Source: Allacma fusca
Lineage: Eukaryota > Arthropoda > Collembola > Symphypleona > Sminthuridae
Length of the DNA stretch: 64,000 nt
Assembly (NCBI GenBank): GCA_947179485.1
Contig: OX359245.1
Location: forward strand, 49,897,067-49,961,066
Reading direction: 5' to 3'
In this document: positions 21,006-33,062 of the stretch, piece after piece
Position numbering within the stretch: position 1 is the stretch's first letter
Layout: each line of letters begins with the position of its first letter
Translations under genes and position numbers: made by a program
The notes under the pieces: model-generated
Databases searched by the model: none
Told to the model about the DNA's origin: nothing
What the model saw: only the letters and a program-made list of their open reading frames with translations

Positions 21006-23948
21006 TTATTGCAACACTGTTGCTTCCGGGCAATTTTCCAAGTTACGTTTAGTCCGAAGAGTATTTGGGTGTTCCGGACCCAGAACTTCAGTCTGCATTT
21101 GCAGGATCTCTTTATAAAGTACTTGTGCATCGTCATGTTTGTCCTGATTTTCAAAAACCACTGCTAAGTTATGTTTTGTACGAAGTGTATCCGGATGCTT
21201 AAGACCCAAAACTTTAATTTGCATTTGCAGAACCTCGTTATAAAGTACTTGAGCATCGTTGAACCTGCCCTGACTTTTAAAAATTACTGCAATGTTATGT
21301 TTTGTACAAAGTCTTTCGGGATGGCTCGGACCAAGTATTTTAGTTTGTATTTCCAGAACTTTATTATAAATATTTTCTGCCTCAGTATATTTTCCTACGT
21401 TTTGATAGACATTTGCTAAGTTGTAATGCGTACGGAGAGTCTCAGGGTGGTCTGAACCTAAATGTGTTATTTGTTTTTCCAAAACATCTGTTAGAAGTTC
21501 TTGTGAATCGTTATATTTGGCCTGATTTCGAAAAACTACTGCTAAGTTATACTTTGTGCGGAGAGTCGCAGGATGGTGTGGAACTAGTTTTTTAATTTGA
21601 CTTTGCAAAACCTCTTCAAGAAGGTATTGCGCCTCGTTATAATTACCTTGCTTTCTAAAGACAGTTGCTAAGTTATGCTTTGTTAGAAGAGTCGATGAAT
21701 GATCCACACCTAGTTCTTCGATTTTTCTGCTTACAACTTCTTGATACAGTTTTTGAGCCTCATCATATTTTCCTTGATTTCTCAAAGCGTTTGCTATGTT
21801 ATGTTTTGTCAGAAGTATGTCCTGATATCGCGGACGTCGCCTTTTAATTTGTATTTCTAGAACCTTCTCTAGCAAGTATTTAGCATCACTGTATTTGCCG
21901 TAATTTTGATGCGCATCAGCTAGGCATAATTGTGTCATAAGCGTGTCCGGATGGGCCTTACCTAGTATTTTAATTTGTACATCCCGAACCGCGTAATAAA
22001 GGTCTACAGCTTCCTTATAATTTCCCAAGTTTCGAAAAACTAATGCTAAGTTATGTTTTGTAAGAAGAGTCGACGGATGATCCTCACCTTGTAATTGAGA
22101 ACGCATTTCAAAAACCTCCTCATAAAGATCTAACGCTTTGGTGTGATAGCCCCGACTTGCGAAATAACTTGCTTCGTATTGTTTACTGAGAAGTGTATAC
22201 ATTTTTTCCGCATTTCTGTATCTGCGTCGATTTTTAAAAAAATTTGTTACACTACAATTGGTAGGAAGCTTCGCCTGGTGGTATTGATCTAGTAATTTAT
22301 CGTGCATTTGTAGAACCTCGCTATAAATTTCTTCCTGAAGGAAGTATCTGCCCTGGTTTGCAGCAACTAACGCCAAGTTATCTCGAGTAAGAAGTGTCGA
22401 CGGATGGTCCGGGCCTAGAAATCTAATATGCAATTGCAGAATATCTTTATAAAGTTCGTGTGCATCGTACTGTTTCCCATGGGTATCGTAAACTAGTGTC
22501 AAGTTATGTTGAATCAGGATTGTCTCTTGTTGTTTGCGATCTGATTTTTTAGATCTTGCTTCCAAAACATTTTCAAGATGTTTGACTGCAGCCCTGTAGC
22601 TTCCTGCTTCCTGTAATTTGTGAACAAGCTTGGTTTTGAAATCCAGGATCCTGTCGCTGTTTGTCTCAGGTGCTTGGTCCGATAGCCGGATAACATTGTT
22701 GAGTATTTCGAGGATATTCTCAGATTTTATGGGCAACTCATTCAGAAATTCAGTCACGGATTTCACGATTTTTCTAATATTGTGCTTTACATAAGCCCAG
22801 TTTGAGTTGCTACTATTCCATGTTATTTTAGCAGCTTGTACTATCCGGTGCATTTGATAGAAGTTATCACATCTGGTGATCAAATTGTACATATTTAATA
22901 GAATCAGTGCATCCGCCAGCCCAGGTTTAGCTTCGCTAAAAATAGCTTTTATAATCTCTGTAGGAATAAAGTCTGGATTCAGTATTGCCATAATGTCCAA
23001 ACATTGAAGAGCCAGCTTGCCGTATTTCATTGAAGATATATCTTTAAAAGTCAAAGCAAATATTGTATACACATCTTGATCTCCTGAATCGGATGCGCTC
23101 AAAATTAACGTTCCCCTGTTGGAATCTACTTCTGTGAGAAATTCCTTCAAAGTGTAGGGTCCTTCATGAAGTGCTTCTCGAATTCTCTTTTTATAGCGAA
23201 TATATGTTACTACTTGCTGCAAAGCTAACGGTAAACCTTGGCAAATATTTGCCACATCTTCACACAGCTTCTGATGATCTTCACTCGGTGTTGATTCCAG
23301 TGTAGAAAGGAATGCCAAACTTTCGTTCAATTCGAAACCCATTAGTTCTTTGATTACAAAGTCAGGCCAATTTCTATTTCGGGTTGTTACAATGATTGAA
23401 GGGACCTTCCATCCAATTTTGACGGTTTGTGGAAGCAAGGTTAATATACCATCTTTACCGTCTTCGTCTTTGTAGGATCCCACGTTGTCGTAAACGATCA
23501 GTGTACTTTTTTCACAAACAAAATCGAATACTAAGTTGCAAATATCTTCCTCGACCATTTGGTTTCCATCATGATTAATATGGATCCTTAATTTTTTGGC
23601 CAACCGTATGAAGCAGCTTACTGCTTCAGATTTTCTTTCCGCGTTGATCCACATCACGTGGTCGTAGAAATTTTTGTACTCTTTAATGTATTTTCGCACC
23701 AATTGAGTTTTCCCTGCTCCGGCCATCCCACAAATCACTATGAATTGGGATCGTACTGTATTGCTGCAGGCCACCTGAGTTGGACAGATGTTTTTGTGCA
23801 GCGTTTTGATAAATTCATCTCTTCCCGTGAAAGCTTGCACACATTCTTGAATGTTGAATTCAATCCGAGCTGGACGTTGAGAAAATGTTGGTTGTAGGGA
23901 GTTATTATTGTATGTATTATTTTCCCCCGAAATAACTACAGTAAGCAT
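21006..23948 (-). CDS. NB-ARC ATPase with kinesin-light-chain-type TPRs (980 aa)
   Basis: A STAND-class nucleotide switch of the NB-ARC/TPR type. Visible parts: FTGRDEFI lead-in (residues 40-47), Walker A GMAGAGKT (74-81), Walker B-like LIVYDNV (150-156), sensor VTTR (187-190) and GLPLA (238-242). A helical region follows (about 250-430). From about 480 to 965 there are about 11 repeats of 42 residues with the pattern HPxTLxTxxNLAxVxxNQGKYxEAxxLYxEVL. The third repeat (about 600-650) is irregular. Such proteins sense a ligand with the repeats and oligomerise through the ATPase; ligand and output are unknown here, and no effector domain is seen. The frame has no introns. Upstream in frame, the sequence stays open to a possible splice acceptor (AATTTAG, near 24,026), so an extra 5' exon that could encode an effector domain is possible. 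Confidence 0.85.
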   Translation of the reverse strand: MLTVVISGENNTYNNNSLQPTFSQRPARIEFNIQECVQAFTGRDEFIKTLHKNICPTQVACSNTVRSQFIVICGMAGAGKTQLVRKYIKEYKNFYDHVMWINAERKSEAVSCFIRLAKKLRIHINHDGNQMVEEDICNLVFDFVCEKSTLIVYDNVGSYKDEDGKDGILTLLPQTVKIGWKVPSIIVTTRNRNWPDFVIKELMGFELNESLAFLSTLESTPSEDHQKLCEDVANICQGLPLALQQVVTYIRYKKRIREALHEGPYTLKEFLTEVDSNRGTLILSASDSGDQDVYTIFALTFKDISSMKYGKLALQCLDIMAILNPDFIPTEIIKAIFSEAKPGLADALILLNMYNLITRCDNFYQMHRIVQAAKITWNSSNSNWAYVKHNIRKIVKSVTEFLNELPIKSENILEILNNVIRLSDQAPETNSDRILDFKTKLVHKLQEAGSYRAAVKHLENVLEARSKKSDRKQQETILIQHNLTLVYDTHGKQYDAHELYKDILQLHIRFLGPDHPSTLLTRDNLALVAANQGRYFLQEEIYSEVLQMHDKLLDQYHQAKLPTNCSVTNFFKNRRRYRNAEKMYTLLSKQYEASYFASRGYHTKALDLYEEVFEMRSQLQGEDHPSTLLTKHNLALVFRNLGNYKEAVDLYYAVRDVQIKILGKAHPDTLMTQLCLADAHQNYGKYSDAKYLLEKVLEIQIKRRRPRYQDILLTKHNIANALRNQGKYDEAQKLYQEVVSRKIEELGVDHSSTLLTKHNLATVFRKQGNYNEAQYLLEEVLQSQIKKLVPHHPATLRTKYNLAVVFRNQAKYNDSQELLTDVLEKQITHLGSDHPETLRTHYNLANVYQNVGKYTEAENIYNKVLEIQTKILGPSHPERLCTKHNIAVIFKSQGRFNDAQVLYNEVLQMQIKVLGLKHPDTLRTKHNLAVVFENQDKHDDAQVLYKEILQMQTEVLGPEHPNTLRTKRNLENCPEATVLQ

Positions 23949-24029
23949 TTTTTCTGCCCTTAAGCATCCTGAATTTCTAATTCCTGTTGAAGTAGCAGCA
24001 GCTGATGGTTCTGGACTTCTTTCCTAAAT

Positions 24030-25195
24030 TCAAGCATTACAATTCAATACATCAACGTGTTTGATTTTACGCAATTATGTTTGTTAGCTCACTGCAATGA
24101 GAATATTCATCGAACAAAATACCCGTGTCGTTGCCTGCCCGTCGTTTTCATGTCCTGTAACGTCTGCGCCATTCAAGAAGAGTTTTCTGTGAAAACACAA
24201 AGTTTTGCATCAAAATTTGTCACACGTGAGCTTGGTCACATGAATTGCTCCCTCAAACCTGAATCTGCATTACGGAACATGATAAAAATTATTCAAGTCT
24301 CCGGGTTCGTAACTTTTTTTAAGATTATTTAAAGTCTTGGGTTAACAAATGTACAAAGTAGAAGATCAAATCAGGAAGAAAAATCTTGATTATATGGTTT
24401 CGAAATAATATTTTTATATAAAATTACCAGGATTTTTTAAATTATAGCCTAAATATTTAAAATTACCTTAGCTCCCTGGTTTTGTTTTCCATTTTCTCGT
24501 AAATCTGTGATCACGAGTGTCACTAATATTATTCGTCGAACAACCTCTAATGGCTCCAATGGGCATAACAAGAGTCCTAATGTGTTTTAGTTCGAGTCAA
24601 AACTGTTACTACAAAGAAGGGATATACGATACTGAGTTATGAATTGCATGTAGGAAGTTAAAAGAAGTTGTGAAAAAAATAATTCGCAGCTATAGCTTAA
24701 ATATATTTAACTTCCAGTGACTATAAACTACCAGAGAACTTGCGGTTGTGATGTGGCGAATTTCCAGTCCAGCTATAGCAAAAGCATTCCAAGATATGCG
24801 GATGTGACTACATAGTGGCATTCTGTAAGTAGTTAATTATTATACACGCACACATATGTACATGCATATATCATCTTAGAGGATTAAACTTAATACTAAA
24901 AAATCCATGTTATCTAATTGTAAGTGTATAGAAATTGAGCCACATCAGGGTAAAGATAAAGTTGGAGTGGCTTGCAAGGTTATAAAGCAAGTTTGTAGAC
25001 ACATAAATAAAGCTGTTTGTAGACATTCGCACTGTCAGGCATCATTTTGCAGTCCCATAAAATTCGCTGCTTACGCAGCTCTGGCACTCCACCCTTAGTT
25101 TTGTTTATTTATTTGAAGTGGAAGTGCAAATGTTCATCTGCAGTGAATAAGGCACAATACACTACAGACAATCCAAGCGCTATTACAATCAGCCA
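24030..25195. other. Intergenic, no gene confirmed
   Basis: Upstream side of the NB-ARC/TPR gene. Several short open stretches, none with a domain. No TATA box is obvious within 100 bp. Any 5' exon of the NB-ARC gene would lie here. Confidence 0.4.
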
Positions 25196-25440
25196 GTGCT
25201 CGGCACGGGTATGGATAATACTCGGGTAAACAAGTACGGGTATGGGTATTACCCGGGTACCGACTTTCTGTACCCGAACAATTCTGGGTACTACCCGGGT
25301 ACACTTTGACCGGCTCAAAATTTTGGGTACGGATACGGGTGTGGGTACAAGGATTTCAAAATGAGTTTGTATACGCACCGGGTACGGGTATAATACGGTG
25401 ATTTACTCGTACCCGCGGACATTGTACCCGAGTATTTGGA
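25196..25440. mobile_element. Truncated hAT-like element, GGGTAC-rich
   Basis: Starts with CAGTGCTCGGCACGGGTAT, the same style of terminus as the element at 19,473. GGGTAC/GTACCC words continue to about 25,430. The matching right end is missing here. The inverse of the same terminus, CCCGTGCCGAGCACTA, stands alone at 54,988-55,003. Confidence 0.6.
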
Positions 25441-26654
25441 TTCGTTGAGAATTGAGACATTTTGTTGAATTTTATTTCATCACGCTCGTACGTTGGAAAC
25501 TTCTGTCGGTATTTTTAGTGTTTCTGAATACACAGAGGCAACTTATTGTTAATGCTCTTTTAACCTTACACATAAAGTAATGTGTTTTGGACTGTGTAGC
25601 TAAAATATACGCTTTTAGGAAAATGTTTTAGGAAGTATAAATAAATAAACACAAACGAGGAATAGTAACAAAATAGGGAGGTGGAGAACAGGGCGTCTTC
25701 ATAATGTATTATTTTGTCACTATTTACAAATAGAGTCTGTTTGACACACGTATATGATATTCATTAGCCACAATTAATATAATTTACAAATTGAAGTTCC
25801 GATGAGTTGGATGGCCACTTATTTTGTGTTATTGGTAGTTGATTAGGAGAAGGCGGATATTTGTAACAATCTATTAATGAGTTATGGAAAAAATTAGTGG
25901 AAAAGTCCGAATAAATCAAGAAGGGAAAAATCGAGTCCCCAAGTCCCAAGCAAAAACTGCATGTTAATTATCTCTATGTACAAAATGATAAATAATCATA
26001 ATAAAATAATAATAAATAATAATAATAATAAATAAATAATATAAATCCTAAATCACTTCGCCCACCAGCCCAAATGATCATAAGGGGAAAATATTTAGCT
26101 TCCCTATTTTTTAGTAGTGTCTTACAGATTTTTTAAAACTAGTTACATACTTGTAGCTCAAAACCAAACAGCGGTCAAGAAAGTAACGCAAAAACTTTAC
26201 TATTTTGCTTACAGGTTTGCTGCTTCTGTTTTACAGAATTGTTTTGAAATAATTTAAATTTAGAAAACGCTTGATTTCCTCATATGTACATATCATCTGT
26301 AGCATTTCCACATTTATTAGGGACCTGTTTGGTAATTGAAAGCCCTAGAAATTTTACACATGCAATTGAGGGTATTTTACATTTTTAAAGTCAATAAAAA
26401 ACTAAACCTTTAGAAGCATTCTTTTAGCTAAAATACCGTGACACATTTTTAGAAGCAAGTGGAGAATATTGGTAAATGAAATATTTATTTTACCTGTTCT
26501 CCTATGATGAAGATGGAATATTTTTATGGATCTGCAAGTATGCAAGTTAATTTTATTTCTAATCAAAAACACTTCCAGTTTTTCTACTCTTCAATGAAAA
26601 TATACAATATCAAATACCGCTCTAGCTAGTCAAAATTATTCACTAAGGTTCAAT
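25441..26654. other. Intergenic with ATAAT microsatellite
   Basis: No gene. A run of AATAAT/AATAAATA words spans about 25,988-26,045. The rest is unique-looking AT-rich DNA. Confidence 0.5.
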
Positions 26655-27345
26655 AGGGGGAAATTGTGAACGTTTGGGAACATAGAAATTGTCCCCAAAA
26701 TATGGGAACAAAAGCGGGTTTGGGAACAGGAACAAAACGTGTAGCTACTTGGTATTTACATGAAAGTACGTCACAACATGTCAAATAAGCCCCTCTTTCG
26801 CACGTTATTATTTAACATAATAATAAATAATAATTATTTAACACGTGGCAAAAATGGAACTCTCTGGAACTTAAACCCAAAATTGTAGCTCAGAAAACTC
26901 CAGCGTGCTCTTATCCTTGTTAGTTAAGCAAAAGTGTATTGAAAGTGCTACTTGTTTTAGCTAATTTCAGTTACTACTTTACATTGCGCTGCGATTATTA
27001 ATTTAATGACTGTTACTGAATTCTCATTTAAATTCGAGTATTAAAGGTATCGGAGATGGTGTGCTGGTATTTATTTTTAATAAAGTCGATTTGATATTTG
27101 GTTTTTTAAATTGATGCATAAATAGTTACCTAGGCCATAAATGTGAAGGTTGTACTTTTCTGCTAGAATTTAAGTACTTTTGGGAGCAGGAACATTCCTG
27201 TTCCTGCAGTAACAGGTCCAGGAACTTTGAATTGGTGCCCATTTTTATGGGAACAGGAACAGGACCATTGCTTTAGTTCCTGGAAAAATGGGTACAGGAA
27301 CAGGTATGGGTACCAAATTTCCGTTCCCATGGACAGCACTAACTC
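26655..27345. mobile_element. Decayed element with GGGAACAGGAAC words
   Basis: GGGAAC, GGAACAGG and inverse forms cluster at 26,665-26,735 and 27,180-27,340. The right side ends TTCCCATGGACAGCACTA, i.e. inverted TAGTGCTGTCCATGGGAA, a terminus of the CAGTG type. No matching left end is found, so the left side is deleted or mutated. Confidence 0.5.
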
Positions 27346-28847
27346 AAACTAATGAGCAATAGAGTTAAAAAAAATTAGCCGCAAAACAGAACAACAATTC
27401 GGCAACAAACAAGAATCACGATTACAGTCAAATTCACATTATATTCACATATACATATGTAGATACTTGCCGGAGTACCACGCACATATATAGGTACAGG
27501 GTATATTCATTTGCCATACTAGGCCCATAATTCAGAGGATTTCCTATGCAAATCTTTCTATTTGTCTCATAGGCAAATAAATAATTAAAAATACAAGTAT
27601 AAATAATTCAACGTGACATGCGAATCCCAATGTTTCCCTCAAACCGAAACAAATTATTACATATTGCTATCTTTGCACTTGCTACGTTATTATGTATGTG
27701 GTAACGATTCAATATTGTGTTTATACGTCATGCATGCAACAATTAATTCAATGAAATAGTTCGCGCTATTATTTTTAGTATAACGACTAATCGTCACAAA
27801 TAAAACATGTGTGCACTCACTTCTGCAGCCCAAAAACGAGTAAAGTGACACAAGCACTAGTGAACTAAAATAACTGCAGATGACTGACAATGATAGCATA
27901 AGTTTACTATAGTAGCTCACGGATTTTAATAAAAATTGATTCACATTCAATATTTCAGCAGCATATTAGGAATATTAAAGAAATTGTGTCAGCCAACAAC
28001 TAGTTCACATGATCCGTGTCATGAGAAGTCAAAGGTCACGTTCACTACTGAAGAACACTCATGGGCACCTTGCCTGAAAAATAGGCCTTGTAAATATGCA
28101 ACTGGGAAGGAAGGAAAGCAGAACGGATAGGTTTTTAGGAAAGGAACTCGGAAGGTTGTAGAACTTATGTCAAAACTAGGAAATACAATAGGAAGGCTGA
28201 GAATATGTAGAATAATAGGTAAGTACATAGGAGGGGCGAGAAAATTGGAAGGATCCTAGGAAGGACTATCGGGAAGACATATTTGATGCCACCCAGCGGC
28301 AAGAGATGAAACTAGTTTATATGAATTCTGCTAGTTACTTGTATTGAACGGTGTAACGTTGAATAAACTACATTGTCAAAAACAAACCATGAAGAAATTC
28401 CACCCATATGGACCCATATCTACACTAATTGTTAGACGTCTAGATTCGGTGTTTCGGTAGATTTCAAGTTGTGCTGTGAACGGGGCTTATTTTTATTACA
28501 TTAATATTCTGAATTCTGCTAACATTAAAATAAATCTTCCAGAAAATCAACCCAAACTTGGAACTTATCATGTGTTCACCTATGTTCAATATTCATTCTA
28601 AATGATGACAATTATCATCTTTACCGGCCAATGTTAATGTATATTGTTTCTCAAAGTTATTCGTAAAGACATGCACAATTTTGACCAAACCGGCAAAGAG
28701 AAACTCTAACAACTAAGGCTTAACAAGTGCAATTCATACTGAACTAGACATTTTAGGCCCTACTAGGAAATTTAATAAGCCGATAAGGAAATAATTTCGT
28801 TTAAAATCGAAATTATCCTCAACCGGTATAAACAAAAGCAGAATCCA
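27346..28847. other. Intergenic, no gene seen
   Basis: Short open stretches only. 28,100-28,280 is rich in GGAAGG, comparable to 12,550-12,705. No repeat boundary found. Confidence 0.4.
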
Positions 28848-31178
28848 TCCCATGCCTTTGGTTTGGTATGTACTGTTGCTGCACTGAGTGGGGCACCAAT
28901 GGCACTGGCGCACGTGATTGCAACGTCATCCACCGGTGATTACGGAATTACAGTGAAGAGTTAGCACGTGCTGCTCGGTGGTTAAAACTGATGTTGCACA
29001 CAGTGACTAATCTTATGTGGGCTTTTGTTTTCACAATCAGTGTTGCCTTCATTTCCAACAATAACGTTAAATGAAGTACACCAAACATATTGCTTGCCGA
29101 AGTGCGTTCCTCTGCATCACTGAATGGTGAACAGGAATACGTAAACATTATTGCGACAGTGATTGGAGCACACATTTGAAATAAATATGTGCAGTGAGCA
29201 TTGGGGAAAGGAATTTCTTCAAAACATATTTGTTTTTAATGACTTGGTGGAAGTAAAATAATTTAATTATCGTGTTTGACATTACAGTGACAACATCTAA
29301 AGGTATGTAAAGTAAGGGTAAATTTATTATAATTTAATATTCATTAGGAAGAGGTCCCAAATTGTTTCATTAAGTTCATTATTGATTGAAAATACTCACG
29401 TTCTCACTCTGAGAGTTTTTGCATTTGTTTCTTTTTTTAGAAATTTGGCATTAGGTATTCAAGAACACCATCGACATATCTACTTGTTATTAGTTATCAA
29501 TAAACAATCGAAGCACGTCTCTGACCGTTATTACTACATACGGATTTCCACAGCTGTAGTGAACAGTGAGTAATTAGAAATATTTTAAATTTACGTCAGT
29601 TCTAATAAACATAATTATTATGCTTGACTCCCATCATCAAGTGGAGATTCCCCACAAGCAAGTAAGTGATACAAACGTTTTCCAATATGTACGGACGTGT
29701 ATCGTGTAATGAATTCTAGTGTTAGCGGCGGAGGCGTGACAAGAAGACGTGTAAATCAGCTCTCTCATAAATTCGGTTTTCCTCATTTGCATGTGATTTA
29801 AAATATTTCGCGAGTTTTTCAGCATGTATTAACACTTTTCTGTATTACAGCTTATTACTAGCAACAGTTCGAACACTTGAAATTTCTATTTTCTTCAATA
29901 TCCTTTGTTCAAGTCATCAAAATTACTTTCGTGTTCCACTGAAAGTAACACATACCCCTTGCAAAACATTTTTAAGTGACTAATATTTGTGAACACACAT
30001 TCCAGACAGCAAATCGGACGGCTGTTTACATTAAATCATTTACGCGCGTGATTACTTTAGTGGTTTTCTAAATCCAATTTTTTGCATTCGTAGAAACATG
30101 CCTTCACAGCGACAATCCGGTGGCAGAGGACAAGTTAATCCTCAGCATACATGTATCACCTCACAAGATCTCAGAAATGCAGTTCGACCGCTCAATTTTC
30201 GACCGTTAGAACATATGACGAAACAGCTTATTATTAAGTATTCGGTATTTATTTTCATTATTTTCTACACTATGCGACAAACCAGAGGAAATTAGCACTT
30301 ATTGTATTTACTCATGAAATATTTTTGTTACAGTGGTTGCTCGTAAACGTTTTCCAATATCTGCAGTTGTCAGGATCCCAGGAGTTACGATACGTTAGTC
30401 CACCACCAAGAAAAGCAAGTCCGGACACCCGCTAGTAGAATTGTTCAATATTTTAGAAAACAAGACAGCGAGGCAATCATGAAACCTGAATTCCGTAATT
30501 CAGCACAGCGAGCAAATTCACAGAACGACATTGCGAATCCACTAGACTTTATCTACTCAACTCTGAAATGTCTTATAATTTGTGTTTATAATCAGTACAG
30601 CATCTCAATACTATTCTTACTGTGGCTAGTTGATTTTTTTTAAATCTTTATTGTGCAATCCCGTAATTATAATAATAGCAATAATTATTTCACATATTTA
30701 TACTGCGTTTAGTACATCATGTTATTCTCTCTGCCGTATGTACATTGTTTTCTAAATACTACTATTACGTCCGGTTTACACGTATTTTTTTGCCGTATGT
30801 ATTTTCAGAGGTAAACAGAAGTATTAAACTTTTGATTTGTACATCTTAAAAATTATACCATATATATTTTAACTGCTGAAATTATTTCCCACTCACAATC
30901 ATCAATGCAGTAAAGTGTGCAAATGAATATCTCCCCATTCATTGTACACAACTAGTAGCACGAGTTGTCATAGTCAGCATTGGTACTGCAACAAGGTAGA
31001 ACAAATCAAACAGTCATTTGTCAACCAACGTGTGTGCACTCGGTCAGCAACACTCATTCCTGCGATGAAAGCAGCCACTGAGTGTGTACACGCATGCGGC
31101 GAGTAAGGAAACCTTTTGTCAACTTACTGGTGCAAGTCCTTTGAGCAACAGTCCATACCAATCCAAATGCATGGGATA
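28848..31178. mobile_element. Unclassified element with 34-bp inverted ends
   Basis: The left end ATCCCATGC...GGTATGTACTGTTGCT (28,848-28,881) and the inverse of 31,145-31,178 agree at about 31 of 34 positions. The ~2.3 kb between them has several splice-like signals: acceptors near 29,440 (TTTTTTTAG), 30,093 and 30,332 (TTTTTGTTACAG), and a strong donor near 29,661 (GTAAGTG). A short open stretch is at 30,098. No transposase motif is recognised and no target duplication is evident. Confidence 0.45.
30098..30295 (+). other. Small open frame, possible exon in the unclassified element
   Basis: Begins MPSQRQSGGRGQVNPQHTC four bases after a plausible acceptor (CATTCGTAG). A GT near 30,239 could be a donor to the acceptor at 30,332. 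I do not recognise the peptide. It may be an N-terminal exon of a transposon protein or chance. Confidence 0.2.
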
Positions 31179-31874
31179 CGCTAAAGAATAGGGAGTATTT
31201 TTATGAAAATGAGTGCTTGTGCTTGCGTTATGCAGCCTAATTTGAGCCAAAATCTGTGAGTAGAAATGAGCCTATTTTCCTAGGCAAGTCTATTCCATTC
31301 TATGTGTTTTCTTTATTTAACTAGTCTAGTGTAGTCCTTCCAAACCTCGCAGGTCACCACTAGTATTAACGATTCCCTATTCAAGTGCTCCTAGCCATTC
31401 GGACTAGACTAGGGCACCAGTGCCTGCCAGACAGTTTTTTTCATAGCAGGTATCTACGCGTCTTCCCACAAAAATGCGACTCTTGGAAAACCCACCGTAC
31501 GAACTACAGCTAATTTAATTAAACAGCTTTAACTACGTCGTAACTAGCCGTAATTTCTATTCAAAATGAATAATCTTAATATGAATGCAACGCCTGCCTT
31601 GTCCCAAAGTTGGTCTCAAAGATTCAGCGGGGCTTTCAGAAACCAGCCGATGCAAATAGTTGTTTCGGACTGAGTCAGTTCTAAATATTCGGAAATAATG
31701 TAATTATACGAAAAGAAACGAAACACTGGTGGTGAGATTTCCCTCGAATAAATAGTGGTTTTTTAATGACATATATTTGAAGTCATGAATATTTAATGAC
31801 ACAATGACAATAACTATGCAAATCTATTATTATATATTATACTATGCTATATGGATTTTTATTACATTAACACA

Positions 31875-31914
<40 letters not shown>

Positions 31915-32139
31915 GATAAAAATCCATTTAATCTAAATACTTAAATACCCGAGTTTAAATGTAAGCCGTAAAAGCGGAAAACAATACTCTATACAATAAA
32001 ATATAAAACAATATTACGTATTCGTCAGTGACGTATTCTCTAATGACGTAAGAACATTTGAATTTAATTACTGTGTTGCATAAAATTTCAACTCAATGTT
32101 TTTACTAAATTAGATCCCCTAAACTCTAGATCTTTCAAA
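31179..32139. other. Intergenic with AT microsatellite
   Basis: No gene. A pure (AT)n run of 32 bp lies at 31,877-31,908. The right part flanks the 3' end of the dead terpene synthase. Confidence 0.5.
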
Positions 32140-33062
32140 AGTCAATTCCAAGCCTGAATTATATCTACGCATTAGAAGTTGACCCTGGATTCCACAAGCA
32201 ACATATTCAGCCTCGATAAATGTCGATCTTGCAGAAATGTCCTTTTCATCTTCAGTACGTTCGTCCAGCAACTGATTTATTTTTAGAAAACTTCAAAAAA
32301 TCATGAAACTCCTTCGAAGCTAAATTATGTTCCCCTAAACCACGAGTAACTGCTTGCTGAGATGTACAATTCGTGGCGTTCATATAGAGAAATACAACAT
32401 CTTCTACTTATTTTCCAAATTGTTTGACTTGTTGCAATTCGGTTTCCACCGTGAGGATATCATTAACACGGGTAGGAAGAAATCCTGGCACTGCAAGACA
32501 TCTGACCCAAAACGGATATTCTCTTACGGTCCTTGGAACGTGAATTCCTTCAAGGAGAAGAACTTATTCTTGCAGAGAGCAAATCCCACCGGTAAATTTA
32601 GAGGGTGATGTTTCGTGTACGGATTGAGGCAATGTTGTTGGTTATTTGCTCCGCACCAGGATTGCATCCAGTAAATGTAACCTGTTTGAGGGGAGAAGTA
32701 TTGTTCCAAATGTTTGGTTACCCCAAAATGTTCTTTCAAATCCATTGCGCAGTCATGTAGTAGCTCCATTAGGCTGCCATCTGGTTTTGAGATTTTTATA
32801 ATGCTTTGGGACCGTTTATCATGTTTAAGTTCCTCTTAGGTTTTAAAATCATATTGTAATATTTTTGTTACCATTGCTCCGATATATTTCACACAAGGCG
32901 CGTGTTGCGCATTACCTTCTTCCTCTTCCGTTGTATCATCGATCTCGTATTACAAGTACATTATTTTCGAATACAACACAAGTTTGTCGTACGATCTTTG
33001 ATGCTCGGAGCAAGTGTGACACCAGGTTGAAGAGCAGTGGTAGAATGCAAATACAACGTGAC
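32140..33062 (-). pseudogene. Dead terpene synthase, copy C (5' end missing)
   Basis: Antisense relative of the gene at 51,403-52,581. Homology runs from the equivalent of residue 71 (SHVVF) to the C terminus. Lesions visible: Tyr to stop just before YEIDD (TAC to TAA), Gln to stop after the YDFK region (CAA to TAA), several indels that change frame, and an early stop near the C terminus. The aspartate-rich DDTTE and an NSE-type NDILTVETE are still legible, so it died after the family acquired these motifs. The first 70 codons and the promoter are gone; the homology stops abruptly at 33,062 where Copia sequence begins. Confidence 0.85.

Noticed and set aside
21171..21847. Plus-strand open frames with repeating peptides in the NB-ARC/TPR gene
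   Set aside because: Antisense of the TPR repeats. The period equals the 126-bp repeat unit.
32961..33062. C-terminal extension of the Copia reverse transcriptase frame
   Set aside because: The last 32 or so residues come from terpene synthase DNA read out of frame across a breakpoint, not from a retrotransposon domain.
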